The notes beneath the pieces are model-generated. The model was not told where the DNA came from and searched no databases. It saw only the letters and a list, made by a program, of their open reading frames with translations. Positions 17,430 through 26,832 of a DNA stretch of 64,000 nucleotides are shown piece by piece. Origin of the DNA: SZUA-318 sp964412015. Lineage in GTDB: Bacteria > Gemmatimonadota > Gemmatimonadetes > Longimicrobiales > Gaopeijiaceae. The stretch covers positions 162,862 to 226,861 of the forward strand of contig CAYPMO010000002.1 of NCBI GenBank assembly GCA_964412015.1, written 5' to 3'. A program made the translations under genes and the position numbers. Position 1 is the first letter of the stretch, and the number at the start of each line of letters is the position of its first letter.

Positions 17430-18745
17430 ATGACGGGGTTCGCGCGTCCGGTCCGGCAGGTGTTGCGCTCGCTGGCCAGGAGCCCGGGGTTCACCGTCCC
17501 GGCGCTCCTCATCCTCGCCGTGGGCATGACCGCGGCCACGGCCATCTTCACGGTGGTGGACTCCATCGTGTTCCGCCCCCTCGACCTCCCCGACTCCGAC
17601 CGGCTGGTGCTGGTGTGCGAGGAGCACCCCCGCATGTAGGGCTACTGCACCGCGGCGCCGGGGCAGGTGGAGGACTTCCGTGCCGCCATGGCCACGCTCT
17701 CCGAGATGGGCATCGGACGGACCTGGCCCTACGTGCTCACCGACGGCGCCGGCTCCACGGGCGTCAACGGCGGGCTGGCCACGGCGGGTTTCTTGCGGGC
17801 GCTGGGGGTGCGCCCCACGCTGGGCCGGCTCTTCGGGGACGACGAGCACGGCCCCGCCGACGACAAGGTAGTGCTCCTCTCCCACGCGCTCTGAACCACC
17901 CGCTACGGAGGTGATCCCGCCCTGGTGGGCTCCTCGCTCCAGCTCGACGGCGAGCCCTACACCGTGATCGGCGTCCTGCCCCAGGGCTTCGAGCCGCCCT
18001 TCGACATGGAGGGCGTCGCGCTCTGGAAGCCGCCCCGCTTCGATCCCGCCGATCCCGAGGTGCGGGGATGGCGTGGGTTCCGCGCCGTGAGGCGCCTGGG
18101 CCCCGGCGTGGGCCTTCCCGCGGCGCAGCAGGAGCTCACCGCGCTCTACGCGGGGATCGCCCGCACCCACGAGGAGGTGAACGACGAGTGGCGCCTCGCC
18201 GTGTACCCGCTCCTCGACCGGGCGGTGGGCGACACCCGCCCCGTGCTCCTGGCGTTCCTGGGCGCCGCCGGGTTCCTCCTCCTCATCGTGTGCGCCAACG
18301 TCGCCAACCTGCTCCTGGCCCGGGGACTGGGGCGCCGGCAGGAGCTGGCGGTCAGGGCGGCCCTAGGAGCGGACCGGGTCCGGCTGGTGGGAGGGCTCCT
18401 CGCCGAGAGCCTCGTCCTCAGCCTCACGGCTACGGTGATCGCGGCGGGCCCCTGGCGTCGGCGGCCACGGCGTCGGCGGGCCCCCTCTTCGGCGGCGGGG
18501 ACGGGGCCACCCCCTACGTCCCGGAGGGGCGTGAGCCGGCGGGGGAGCTTCCCTCCGTGCGCTGGTACGACGTGGGGCCGGGCTACTTCCGCACGCTGGG
18601 CGTCCCCGTGGTGGAGGGGCGGGAGATCACCGAGGCCGACGGCCTGGACGTGGCCCCGGTGGCCGTGGTGAACCAGGCCATGGCCCGCGCGGCCTGGCCC
18701 GGCGAGAGCGCCGTGGGCAAGCGCGTGCGGCTGACGGAGCTGGGT
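17430..18745 (+). pseudogene. ADOP-type MacB permease, inactivated
   Basis: An ATG after GGAGG starts the permease (VRQVLRSLARSPGFTVPALL) and one frame runs on through family motifs, but it is interrupted by TAG at 17637-17639 and TGA at 17892-17894; the TGA falls in LLSHAL-stop-TTRYGG, where relatives have Trp, so a TGG-to-TGA change is likely. The frame resumes (GSSLQLDGEPYTVIGVLPQGF, VCANVANLLLARGLGRRQEL) to about 18440, where a deletion and frameshift lead into a later periplasmic segment (WYDVGPGYFRTLGVPVVEGR) that ends near 18745. The C-terminal membrane domain is absent. This is one of three ADOP genes in the window. Confidence 0.85.
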
Positions 18746-18921
18746 TCCCGGCCACGAAGCAGTAGGCGGAAGCGGAGGGCAGGCCGGGCCGCGAGGCCGT
18801 CTCGGAGGCGCTCGTCCACAACAGCGCTGTCGTAATCAGCTTGTCCTCGTGCTCGGGCGGAAGGTAGCGCGCCCATGCCCTTTCGCCACCGATCGGCTCC
18901 CGCCCTGACCACACTCCGTTC

Positions 18922-19437
18922 TTACTTCAGAATCGCGCTGAACCCCACCATGATGCCGAAGGTTCTGTGGCCGTACACGTCGTCGTTCTCAAACCAGTTG
19001 ACGAAGTTGGCCTCGACCCGGAAGAAGGCCGAATCGCCCGCAGGGATGCGGAACCCGGCGGCAGCGCCGGCCCCGGTCTGGGTGACGCTCTCCGATTCCA
19101 CGTTCGCATACTCGAAGCCTGCCTCGCCACGGACGTAGAACCGGGGTCCGCCGGCCTCCGAAAAAAGGTAGGTCAGACCCGGAAGCACGCCGACGAGGGT
19201 CTCCGTGGAGTTACCATCGGATTCCCGATCGAGGATGAAGAACCCCTCCAGAACGAGCCGGTCCCCGATGGGGACTCCCAGGTGCAGGTCCCTGAATGGG
19301 ATCGCGAACAGGGTCTGGGTGTCGCGATCCTCGCCGCTGGTCCAGCTCAACCCGCCGTTCAGGCCGATCTCGACCTGCCCGGCAGCGTACGTCGGGAGCG
19401 CAAGCAACAGTGCGCCCACCAGGGACATCCTCTTCAT
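18922..19437 (-). CDS. Outer-membrane beta-barrel protein
   Basis: A 171-residue protein; the ATG at 19437 follows GGAGG and begins a signal peptide (SLVGALLLALPTYAAGQ). The mature chain alternates polar and hydrophobic residues in strand-length stretches (VEIGLNGGLSWTSGEDR, RFYVRGEAGFEYANVES, AFFRVEANFVNWF, TFGIMVGFSAIL), fitting an eight-stranded small porin-like barrel. The family cannot be fixed. It stands alone beside a recombinase remnant. Confidence 0.75.
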   Translation of the reverse strand: MKRMSLVGALLLALPTYAAGQVEIGLNGGLSWTSGEDRDTQTLFAIPFRDLHLGVPIGDRLVLEGFFILDRESDGNSTETLVGVLPGLTYLFSEAGGPRFYVRGEAGFEYANVESESVTQTGAGAAAGFRIPAGDSAFFRVEANFVNWFENDDVYGHRTFGIMVGFSAILK

Positions 19438-19742
19438 ATCCGTCCTCCAAGGCGAGAGAGCCAAAGGGTATCGGTGAGGGCAGGAAGTCATGGTGCGCCG
19501 TCCTCGCCTCCTGCCTCCCTTCGGTCGCTCCGGAGGGGAAAACGTGACCTCTGGCTCCGCCGTCTCGCGCCGCTTAGGCCTGCTTGTAGGCCAACCGTGG
19601 GTCGCTTCTGGAGCGGTATGGGCATAAGACCCCGGCCCAGGTCCGTCAGGAGCTAGCCCAGAGCTAGCCCCAAGCACGGCCTGATAAGGCCGTCTCCTTG
19701 TCCAGAAAACCGGGACCGGTTCACAACGGATGTGGGCCGGGC
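19438..19742. other. Intergenic stretch without a recognised gene
   Basis: Between the barrel gene and the recombinase fragment I see no supportable gene. It has one short tandem duplication, GAGCTAGCCC about 19649-19672, of no clear function. The upstream signals of the barrel gene should lie near its left end. Confidence 0.4.
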
Positions 19743-19991
19743 TCAGACGGCGGGGGACTCGCCCCGGGTGACCGGAGTCTTGGGTATCGAACACGCGCAG
19801 ACGACACGGGCTTCGCGGGGCTCAATCTCCATGCGGTAGCCGAAGGTCCTTCCCCCCACGGCGAACCCCCATTCCTTCTGGCCGATCTGGCCCCGTAGCG
19901 TCTTCTTCCCCAGGTCCTCGAGTTGGAGCTCGTTGAAGAGGCCGCGGATCTGGATTCCGAGCGTGGTTTCCTCGTCGTCGCTGTCCATGCC
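19743..19991 (-). pseudogene. Serine recombinase fragment with internal deletion
   Basis: The minus strand encodes MDSDDEETTLGIQIRGLFNE, LQLEDLGKKTLRGQIGQKEW and GGRTFGYRMEIEPREA, nearly identical to an internal part of the recombinase at 2750-4606. Between FGY and RMEIEPREA a block of about 22 residues is missing; in the intact protein this block is bounded by two GYR triplets, so deletion between the repeats explains it. Both ends of the gene are gone. This is the scar of a second, related element. Confidence 0.8.
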
Positions 19992-20077
19992 GCCCGGCGG
20001 CCGGAGGACGGGCCGCACTTCACGAAGATCCGGAGCCCGTACCCGCTGTTTTGCCGTCGGCGATGGGCGCGCCAGCC

Positions 20078-22719
20078 TCACTCCCCGTTGAGCACCGACA
20101 CCGGGTCCAGTCGGCTGGCCCGCCACGCCGGGACGAGGGACGCCAGCGTGGCGACGAGGAGGAGCGTGACGGCCACCCCCGCGTACGTGGCCGGGTCCGA
20201 CGGTTCCACCTCGTACAGCACGGAGCCCAGGGCGCCGGCGGTGCCCACCGCCCCCGCCAGTCCCACCCCAACCCCTACCGCCACGGGCACCAGGCTCCCG
20301 CCCAGCGCAGAGCCCAGCACCTCGCTCCGGGACGCCCCCAGGGCGAGGCGCACGCCGAACTCGGCCGTGCGCCGCCCCACGGTGAACGTCGTGACGCCGA
20401 AGACGCCCACCGCCCCCAGGAGGAGGGCCAGGGCGCCGAATGCTCCCAGCACGCCGGCGAGGAAGCGCGTGGTCCGCGCTGACGCCCCGAACACCCGGGA
20501 AAGCTCGTCCATCCCGGAGATGGGCACGTCCGGGTCCACGGACCACACCGCCTCCTGCACGGACGCCGCCTGCTCCAGCGCGTCCACGCCCGGACGCATG
20601 CGGGCCATCACCCAAAAGGACGTGTTCCACATTAGCTGCCGGTGGGTGAAATACATCTCCGGGCGGGGCTCCCGGCCCAGCCCGTGCTGGCGCACGTCGC
20701 CCACCACCCCCACCACCCGGTGCGGGTCGCTGTTGGTGCCCATGACCCGCAGCCAGCGGGCCAGCGGGTCCGCCCCCGGCCAGAAGCGGTCCACAAAGGC
20801 CTGGTTCACCACCACGACCTTCTCCCCGCCGGCGTCGTCGGAGGGCAAGAGCGTCCGCCCTTGCCCCACCCTCATCCCCACCGTCTCGAAGTACCCCGGG
20901 TGCACCAGCCGGATGTTCACCGACGGCACGGTGCCCTCGATCTCCACGCCCTCGGGGTAGGTCGGGAAGCTCCAGTTGTTGGGGGTAGCGGGCAGGAGGT
21001 GGATGGCCGAGGCCCGCTCCACTTGGGGGAGAGCTGCGACGCGGGCCAGCACGTCGGCGTAGTACGCCTGGAAAGCCTCGCCGTCGGGGACCCCCCCGAG
21101 GGCGGGTTGGGACGGAACACCAGCACCCCCGTCCCGTCCAGCCCCGGGTCCTCGGTGCTCATCCGGTGCAGGGAGCGGAGCATGAGCCCCGAGCCCACCA
21201 CCACCATGACCGCCAGCGCCACCTCCAGACCCACCAGCGCGGGCGTGAGGCGGGAGCGCCTACGCCCGCTGGCCGCCCGCGGGGCGCCGCCGAGGGACGA
21301 CGTGGCGTCCACGCGGCTCACCCGCACCGCGGGAACGAGCCCGGCGAGGAGCGCGGCCGCCACCGTGGCGGCGACGGCGAAGAGGAGCACGGCGCCGTCC
21401 ACGGAGACGTCCCGCACCCGGGGGAAGTCGGCAGGGGCCAGCGCCACCACCAGGCGCACGAAGCTGAAGGAGAGGGCCACCCCCAACGCTCCGCCCGCCA
21501 GTCCCAGGACGCCGCTCTCCACCAGGAGGAGGCGCACCACCCGGTCGCGGCCGGCGCCCAGGGCGGAGCGCACGGCCAGGTCCCGTCCCCTCGCCTCGCC
21601 CCGGGCCAGGAGGAGGTTGGCCACGTTGGCGCAGGCGATGAGGAGCACCAGCGAAACGGCGCCCAGGGCCACCCAGAGCACCGGGCCCACCGAGCCGGCG
21701 GCGTGCTGCTGGAGAGGGCGCACGCTGGCCGCCTGCACGTCCGCCTCGTCGAAGAGGCGGGGCATGGCCTCGCGGACCTGGCGGGCGAAAGCCCGCACCT
21801 GCTCGGTGGCCTGCTCCAGCGTGGCCCCCGGGGCTAGGCGCGCCACCCGGTCGTTCACGTACCACGTGTTGTCCTGGGCCATCTCGATGCCCGGCTCCAC
21901 GGAGAGCGGGACCCACACGTCGGGGCGGCCCGTGATGGGCCGGTAATCCGGGGGCATCACGCCGACGACGGTGCGCCGGGGCATGTCGTTGGTGGCCAGC
22001 TCGATGGTGCTCCCGAGCGTGGCCGGGTCGCTCCCGAAGGCCCGCATCCAGAGCCCGTGGGACAGGATCGCCACGCCATCGGCGCCCGGGACGCCCTCCT
22101 CCGCGGTGAAGTCGCGGCCCAGGAAGGGGCGCACGCCCAGCACCCGGAAGTGCTGCGGGGAGACCCGCGCGCCGTCCACGTCCAGCGGCTCTCCCTGCCC
22201 AATGAGGGTGAAGGACCATCCGCTGTACCCCGTGGCCTCCTCCAGCGCCGGCGAGGCCGCCACCAGCTCCCGGACCATGGAGCCGTTGAAGTTCACCTCG
22301 GGCCAGAGGGCGACCAGGCGGTGGGCCTCGGCGTAGGGAAGGGACTTGAGAAGCACGCCGTGGACCACCGAGAACGTGGCCGTGGAGGTGCCGATACCCA
22401 GCGCCAGCGTCACCAGCACGACCAGCGCCAATCCCGGCGAACGGGTCAGCGTGCGCACCGCGTAGCGGCCGTCCTGCGTCAGAGCTCCCATCCTGCCACC
22501 TCCCCGGTTCGTCATGAGCGTTCGCGGCCACTCCCGCAGCGCAACCGCGGCCACGTCCAGCACCCCTCTCGTCCACGTCCACACGGCCGCCGGCGCCGAG
22601 CGGGCCTCCGCCCTGCGCAGGGCGAAGACGTCCTCCATGTCCCCACCGAAGCGCTCCCGGAACGCGGGCGGCAGGAGCCGGAGCAGCGCCCCGTAAGCAC
22701 GCACCTCTCTGGCCGACAC
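20078..22719 (-). pseudogene. ADOP-type MacB permease with one homopolymer frameshift
   Basis: The start is GTG at 22719, two bases after the PadR stop, with GGAAGGAT upstream. The N-terminal helical domain (VRAYGALLRLLPPAFRERFGGDME) is typical of ADOP permeases, followed by the first TM helix, the MacB periplasmic domain and the FtsX triad (CANVANLLLARGEARGRDLAVRSALGAGR). The frame breaks at a C7 run (21091-21097 on the plus strand): one more C would join FRPNPPSGG to VPDGEAFQAYYADVLARVAA and restore an ~880-residue protein ending in the last FtsX domain (RRTAEFGVRLALGASRSEV). Everything else looks intact, so sequencing error or slipped-strand switching is as likely as decay. Confidence 0.85.
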
Positions 22720-22721
22720 GC

Positions 22722-23069
22722 CTATCCTTCCGGGAGGAGGTCGTGGACCGCCGCGTCGCGCACCAGGTCCCGGAGGCGGAGGGCCTCCGCCCTGAGCACC
22801 GCCCGCCCCGTTGGCGTGAGGCGCAGGTACGTGCGCCGCCGGTCGGCGTCCGGGGGCGCGGTGCACTCCTCCACCAGCTCCCGGGCCAGCAGGTCCCGGA
22901 TGCGCCGGAAGAGGTTGGCCGGGTAGAGCTTCATCCGCCCCGCCTCCGCCTCCTCAATGGCCTGCACGATGGCCGTGCCATAGCTCGGCCCCGGGGCGAG
23001 GGCCATGAGGATGCGGAACTCCAGGAGGTGGAGCGGGAGGAAGCTGCCTGCTGCGCGACGGTCCGCCAT
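22722..23069 (-). CDS. PadR-family transcriptional regulator
   Basis: A 115-residue PadR-type winged-helix protein: LLEFRILMALAPGPSYGTAIVQ, YPANLFRRIRDLLARELVEE, DADRRRTYLRLTPTGRAVL. GGAGGG precedes the ATG. It sits two bases upstream of the ADOP permease, the standard PadR-ADOP pairing, and presumably represses that operon. A direct repeat TCCTGA-N5-TCCTGA in its upstream region is a possible operator half-site arrangement. Confidence 0.85.
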   Translation of the reverse strand: MADRRAAGSFLPLHLLEFRILMALAPGPSYGTAIVQAIEEAEAGRMKLYPANLFRRIRDLLARELVEECTAPPDADRRRTYLRLTPTGRAVLRAEALRLRDLVRDAAVHDLLPEG

Positions 23070-23209
23070 CGACCCTCCGACTGGGTCAGGACACTATCAG
23101 GATGACATGTTCCTTGGATCGTGTCGGTTTGACAGGGTTGGGGGCGAAAGGGTTGCAGGCGCTTCAGGCGACGTCGGGGCGGCGGCAGGCAGAACATCTC
23201 CCGGAGGAC

Positions 23210-23400
23210 GGCCACGTCGGGCCGCGCCGGATCACGGCTCCTCGCCTCCCCGCTCCAGGCGCAGGGGGAACCGAAGCTGACCAGGTCCGAAGCAGAGGAT
23301 CGCTTCCTGGACCTCGTCGCCAGGGGCGGGATCGAGGCGCCGGAGACGAACAACCCGTCGGCGGTGCGGTGGGTTTGGTTGCCGGTCGGAAACCTACGAT
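23210..23400 (+). pseudogene. Possible DUF559/AbiEi C-terminal remnant
   Basis: In the otherwise empty gap between padR and the aldolase gene, one plus-strand frame reads GEPKLTRSEAEDRFLDLVAR then GGIEAPETN. LTRSEAE-x-x-F-L-x-L-x-x-x-x-G-x-x-x-P-x-x-N is the usual start of the DUF559 nuclease-like domain at the C-terminus of AbiEi-type proteins. There is no start codon, and the sequence stops matching soon after. I see nothing else in 23070-23486. Confidence 0.35.
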
Positions 23401-23486
23401 CTTGAAAGGGTACGCGAAGGGAACCAACAGTCCGCCGGCGAGGCGACGGACCGCGCTCCCGGAACCGACATACCACGAGTGATGCC

Positions 23487-24380
23487 ATGAGCAATCGCGA
23501 GCGCCAGCTCCAGAAGATGAAGAAGGCCGACGGCTTCATCGCCGCCCTCGACCAGAGCGGCGGCAGCACGCCCAAAGCGCTTCGCCTCTACGGGATTCCG
23601 GAGGACAGCTGGTCGGGCGAGGACCAGATGTACGACCTCGTCCACCAGATGCGGACCCGGATCATCACCAGCCCGGCGTTCACGGGTGAGCGCATCCTGG
23701 CCGCCATCCTGTTCGAGAACACGATGGAGCGGGACATCGAAGGGCGCTCCACGTCCGACTACCTGTGGAACGCGAAGGAGATCGTGCCGATCCTGAAGGT
23801 GGACCAGGGGCTGGCCGGGGAGCAGGACGGCGTCCGCCTGATGAAGCCCATGCCAAAGTTGGATGCGCTGCTCGATCGGGCCGAGAAGCACAAGATGTTC
23901 GGCACGAAGATGCGTTCGGTGATCAGCCAGGCGAACGCGAAGGGCATCCAGGCGATCGCCGACCAGCAGTTCGAGATCGGTCGCCACATCGTCTCCCGCG
24001 GCTTCGTACCCATCCTCGAGCCCGAGGTGGACATCCACTGCCCGGACAAGAAAGGCGCGGAGAAGCTGCTCGAGGAGGCGCTCATGCGGGGGCTGAACGA
24101 GCTCGGCAAGGACGAGCTCGTGATGCTGAAGCTCACGATCCCGGACGACGACAACCTCTACCGGCGCTGCATCGAGCACCCGAACGTCGTACGGGTCGTC
24201 GCCCTCTCGGGCGGCTACAGCCGGCAGGAGGCGAACGAGCGCCTCACCCGCCAGCACGGGATGGTCGCGAGCTTCTCGCGGGCGCTGAGCGAGGGGCTCA
24301 CGGCGCAGCAGTCGGACGGGGAGTTCAACCGGATGCTGGACGAGTCGATCCAGAGCATCTTCGAGGCCTCGAAGACCTGA
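23487..24380 (+). CDS. Class I fructose-bisphosphate aldolase
   Basis: A 297-residue enzyme of the short bacterial class I aldolase family. Motifs: FIAALDQSGGSTPKAL, ILFENTMERDIEGR, VPILKVDQGLAGEQDGV, FVPILEPEVDI, and VMLKLTIPDDDNLY, whose Lys is the expected Schiff-base residue; SGGYSRQEAN binds phosphate. It cleaves fructose 1,6-bisphosphate to DHAP and glyceraldehyde 3-phosphate without a metal. Length and start are normal, although the ribosome-binding site is weak. It stands alone, convergent with the FG-GAP gene. Confidence 0.92.
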   Translation: MSNRERQLQKMKKADGFIAALDQSGGSTPKALRLYGIPEDSWSGEDQMYDLVHQMRTRIITSPAFTGERILAAILFENTMERDIEGRSTSDYLWNAKEIVPILKVDQGLAGEQDGVRLMKPMPKLDALLDRAEKHKMFGTKMRSVISQANAKGIQAIADQQFEIGRHIVSRGFVPILEPEVDIHCPDKKGAEKLLEEALMRGLNELGKDELVMLKLTIPDDDNLYRRCIEHPNVVRVVALSGGYSRQEANERLTRQHGMVASFSRALSEGLTAQQSDGEFNRMLDESIQSIFEASKT

Positions 24381-24441
24381 GCTCCGGGCGGGGCGAGGTC
24401 AGCGACCCGGAAAGCGATCCCGGTAACCGACCGCAGGCGGG

Positions 24442-25839
24442 TCAGTTCTTCTTCGTGAACCGCCCGGTCCCGTCGTTCAGGTACAGAGCGGGATGGATCT
24501 TGGCTCCGCCCTGGATGCCGACGTACTCGTCTCCCAGGAAGAGGTCCACGTCGCCGTCGCCGTCAACGTCTCCCGACGTCACGCTGTGCGTGAAGCCGTT
24601 GGCTGCCGTCGTGGAGAAATGCGTGGACGTCCGGTCCACCAAGCCCGCGCCTTCCGAGAGCAAAAGGCGATTGGGCGCTCCGGGAAACGGCTCGCCGTCG
24701 TGCCCGTGGTCCGCCACGAACACGTCGAGGCGTCCGTCTCCGTTGAAGTCGGCCACCTCCCAGTCGCGGGGATGGAAGTGAAGGAGGTCGCCGCTGCCCA
24801 CGAGCTCCACCGTGGCCTCGAAGAAGAGACCACCACCGTCGTTGCGGTAGGCCGCCAGCGGCGAGGGCGGAAGGACGGTCCCGCCCAGGTCCGTCCGCGT
24901 GATGAAGTCGGGAAGAGCATCGCCGTCGATGTCCAGCAGCACGCCGTCGGGCGCCCGGTAGTCGGCCCCGAAGGCCGCCTCTTCGAAGGCCATGCTCCCC
25001 GGCGTCGACGTGTTCCGGTACACGACCTGGGGAAAACCGCCAATCTCCGAGTCGGGAAAGTCCCCGCTGGTAAGGGCCAGGACGTCCACGTCGCCGTCGC
25101 CGTCCACGTCTCCCGTCAGCGCCATCTCCCAGGGCCAACCCCCACTGGTGAGGCCTTCCATGGGAGGCACCCAGAATTCCCTCACCACCGAGAACCTTCC
25201 ACCGTCGTTCCGCCATAGCGTCGGGCCTCGCCGGTCCGGGGCGTTGGGCACGCCCAGCATATCCGTGAGGCCGTCGCCATCGAAGTCGGCGAAGCGGACC
25301 CATTTCCACCATCCTCCCGTCACCGCCGCGCTCTCCACCGTGGTGGTCGCATCACGAAACGTGCCGTCCCCGTTGCCGACGAACAGGTGGAGTTGCCCCG
25401 ACTGGTAGTAGGTCGCGTCGTTGCCGTCGACGACGAGGGTCACCAGGTCCGGCACACCATCGTGGTTCAGGTCGGACGACGCGATCTCCACCGTCTCGCT
25501 GCTGTTCCCGTACCGGCGAGAGGGCAGGGCACCTGGGAGCTCGGTGAACGTTCCGGACCCGTCGTTGCGGAGCACCACATCGGAGGCGGAGGGGGTGATG
25601 GTCGCCACGGTGCGGCCGCCGATCAGGTCCGGGTCGCCGTCGCCGTCCACGTCCACGAGCAGCCAGGAGGTGAAGCGGTCCTGGGAGCTCGCGATGGACG
25701 CCGGAAGGGTGCCACCGCCATCGCCCGGATCGTCCCCACCGGGGTCGAGAGGGGAACTCGTTCTCCCATCCCTTCCACCGCAGGAGAGAAGAAAGACCAA
25801 AGACAAGAGCGGCGGGCAGGCCGGGACGAGTCGGCGCAT
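24442..25839 (-). CDS. FG-GAP/VCBS-repeat lipoprotein
   Basis: A 465-residue lipoprotein: signal peptide PPLLSLVFLLSCGG with lipobox LLSC, an Asp/Gly-rich linker, then about seven repeats with the calcium-binding-like pattern D-x-D-G-D-x-D (DVDGDGDPDLIGG, DLNHDGVPDLVTL, DFDGDGLTDMLG, DVDGDGDVDVLAL, DIDGDALPDFI, DFNGDGRLDVFVAD, DVDGDGDVDLFLG) alternating with LWRNDGG-type strands. This builds an integrin-alpha-like propeller. No catalytic domain is present; an adhesion or scaffolding role is the usual inference. Confidence 0.85.
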   Translation of the reverse strand: MRRLVPACPPLLSLVFLLSCGGRDGRTSSPLDPGGDDPGDGGGTLPASIASSQDRFTSWLLVDVDGDGDPDLIGGRTVATITPSASDVVLRNDGSGTFTELPGALPSRRYGNSSETVEIASSDLNHDGVPDLVTLVVDGNDATYYQSGQLHLFVGNGDGTFRDATTTVESAAVTGGWWKWVRFADFDGDGLTDMLGVPNAPDRRGPTLWRNDGGRFSVVREFWVPPMEGLTSGGWPWEMALTGDVDGDGDVDVLALTSGDFPDSEIGGFPQVVYRNTSTPGSMAFEEAAFGADYRAPDGVLLDIDGDALPDFITRTDLGGTVLPPSPLAAYRNDGGGLFFEATVELVGSGDLLHFHPRDWEVADFNGDGRLDVFVADHGHDGEPFPGAPNRLLLSEGAGLVDRTSTHFSTTAANGFTHSVTSGDVDGDGDVDLFLGDEYVGIQGGAKIHPALYLNDGTGRFTKKN

Positions 25840-25939
25840 GGTGGGCCTCGGGCAGAAAAGGGTCGGCCAACCTGTCCCCCGGACACCGGGTTGTCAATGC
25901 TGAACCCAACCCCAAGCCATCCCCCGCCCACCCGTCCCC

Positions 25940-26371
25940 TCAACCGGGGATCAGGACCACGCTGTCGGCATGGGCGGTGGCGAGGGTCATGATTCCGCGG
26001 TCGAACGTCGCGAGCGCGCCACCCCGGCGGATCGCCAGCGTGAGCAGGTGGGCGTCGGTAACCTGGCGGTGGCCCACCGCTGCCGCGAATACGCCGCAGG
26101 GATCGTCGACGACCGAAACGTCATCCTCCCAGAACCGATGGGCGCCCTTCGTGCGCAGCGTGGTCAGGAGGGCCCTGGCCTCCGAGGGAGTGCGAGCGTC
26201 GGGGAGTACCCGAGCGTTCGAGGAAACCCGGACGAACCCTGATTCGGTGATCGGACAGGTGGCCCACCCGTCGTCCCGGATGCCCACGAACCACGTGACG
26301 GCCTGCCGGTGATGGACATGATTCGGCCACGCGAGCGCGACCAACACGTTCACATCGAGGAGTCGAGTCAG
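25940..26371 (-). CDS. vapC: VapC-type PIN-domain toxin
   Basis: A 143-residue PIN RNase starting LTRLLDVNVLVALAWPNHVH. The acidic tetrad is visible: Asp6 in LLDVNVL, Glu43 in ITESGFVR, Asp106 in QVTDAHLL, Asp124 in ATFDRG. No ATG, GTG or TTG fits this N-terminus; the codon before Thr2 is CTG, overlapping the antitoxin stop as CTGA, so a rare CTG start coupled to vapB translation is inferred. VapC toxins cut tRNA or rRNA and are neutralised by the adjacent antitoxin. Confidence 0.82.
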   Translation of the reverse strand: MTRLLDVNVLVALAWPNHVHHRQAVTWFVGIRDDGWATCPITESGFVRVSSNARVLPDARTPSEARALLTTLRTKGAHRFWEDDVSVVDDPCGVFAAAVGHRQVTDAHLLTLAIRRGGALATFDRGIMTLATAHADSVVLIPG

Positions 26372-26592
26372 GGTTCGTCTCCGGCCGCCTCGACCATCTC
26401 CGGCGTGATGGGAGGTGCGCCTTCCCGCACGACGAAGACGGGCACGTCCCTCTCGTACGCGAAGTCGGGGGTGGGGGCGAGCGCCTCCCGCAGCAGCCCG
26501 GAGACCACCGCGCCGAGGCTCTCTCCACGCTGTCTGGCCAGAGAGCGTGCAGCCCGAAGAAGGTCGTCGTCGAGGTTGATCGTGGTGCGCAT
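26368..26592 (-). CDS. vapB: VapB-type ribbon-helix-helix antitoxin
   Basis: A 74-residue protein. The first 38 residues (MRTTINLDDDLLRAARSLAR, then RGESLGAVVSGLLREAL) are an RHH DNA-binding domain, and the tail (PVFVVREGAPPITPEMVEAA) is the toxin-binding part. The ATG is only 5 bases after the -10 box, so the mRNA should be leaderless. The overlap with vapC (4 bases) and gene order are standard for a type II module. Confidence 0.85.
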   Translation of the reverse strand: MRTTINLDDDLLRAARSLARQRGESLGAVVSGLLREALAPTPDFAYERDVPVFVVREGAPPITPEMVEAAGDEP

Positions 26593-26597
26593 GACGC

Positions 26598-26626
26598 ATC
26601 ATAGCATCAGCGCATCACGATGACAA
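26598..26626 (-). promoter_or_regulatory. vapBC promoter with TGATGC repeats
   Basis: On the minus strand TTGTCA (26626-26621), a spacer of exactly 17 bases and TATGAT (26603-26598) lie directly before the vapB ATG. GATGC occurs three times across the spacer, -10 box and start (GATGCG, TGATGC, TGATGCG), fitting cooperative autoregulation by the RHH antitoxin. Confidence 0.65.
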
Positions 26627-26832
26627 GCCGCCGACGACCTGCTCCCGCACCTGGATGGCTGGTGACGCCGCGCGGCGGGATGACCCCCACGCAGGCCGTG
26701 CCGGTGACGGGCGCATGACGCCGGCGAACGCGGAGCGTCCGGAGTTGGGCGGTGGCGGCGGGTGGGTTGGTGCTGTTGCTGGAGCAGGCCTTCGAGGAGG
26801 GTATGGCCTTGGGGTGCTACCATCAGCGGCCG

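Noticed and set aside
17637..17894. Possible recoded stop codons (UAG, UGA) in a permease
   Set aside because: The downstream deletion and frameshift at about 18440 show decay; the UGA replaces a Trp codon by one transition; no SECIS-like hairpin was apparent.
23102..23482. 126-codon plus-strand frame before the aldolase gene
   Set aside because: No recognisable domain, no ribosome-binding site; a different frame of the same stretch shows the DUF559-like remnant.
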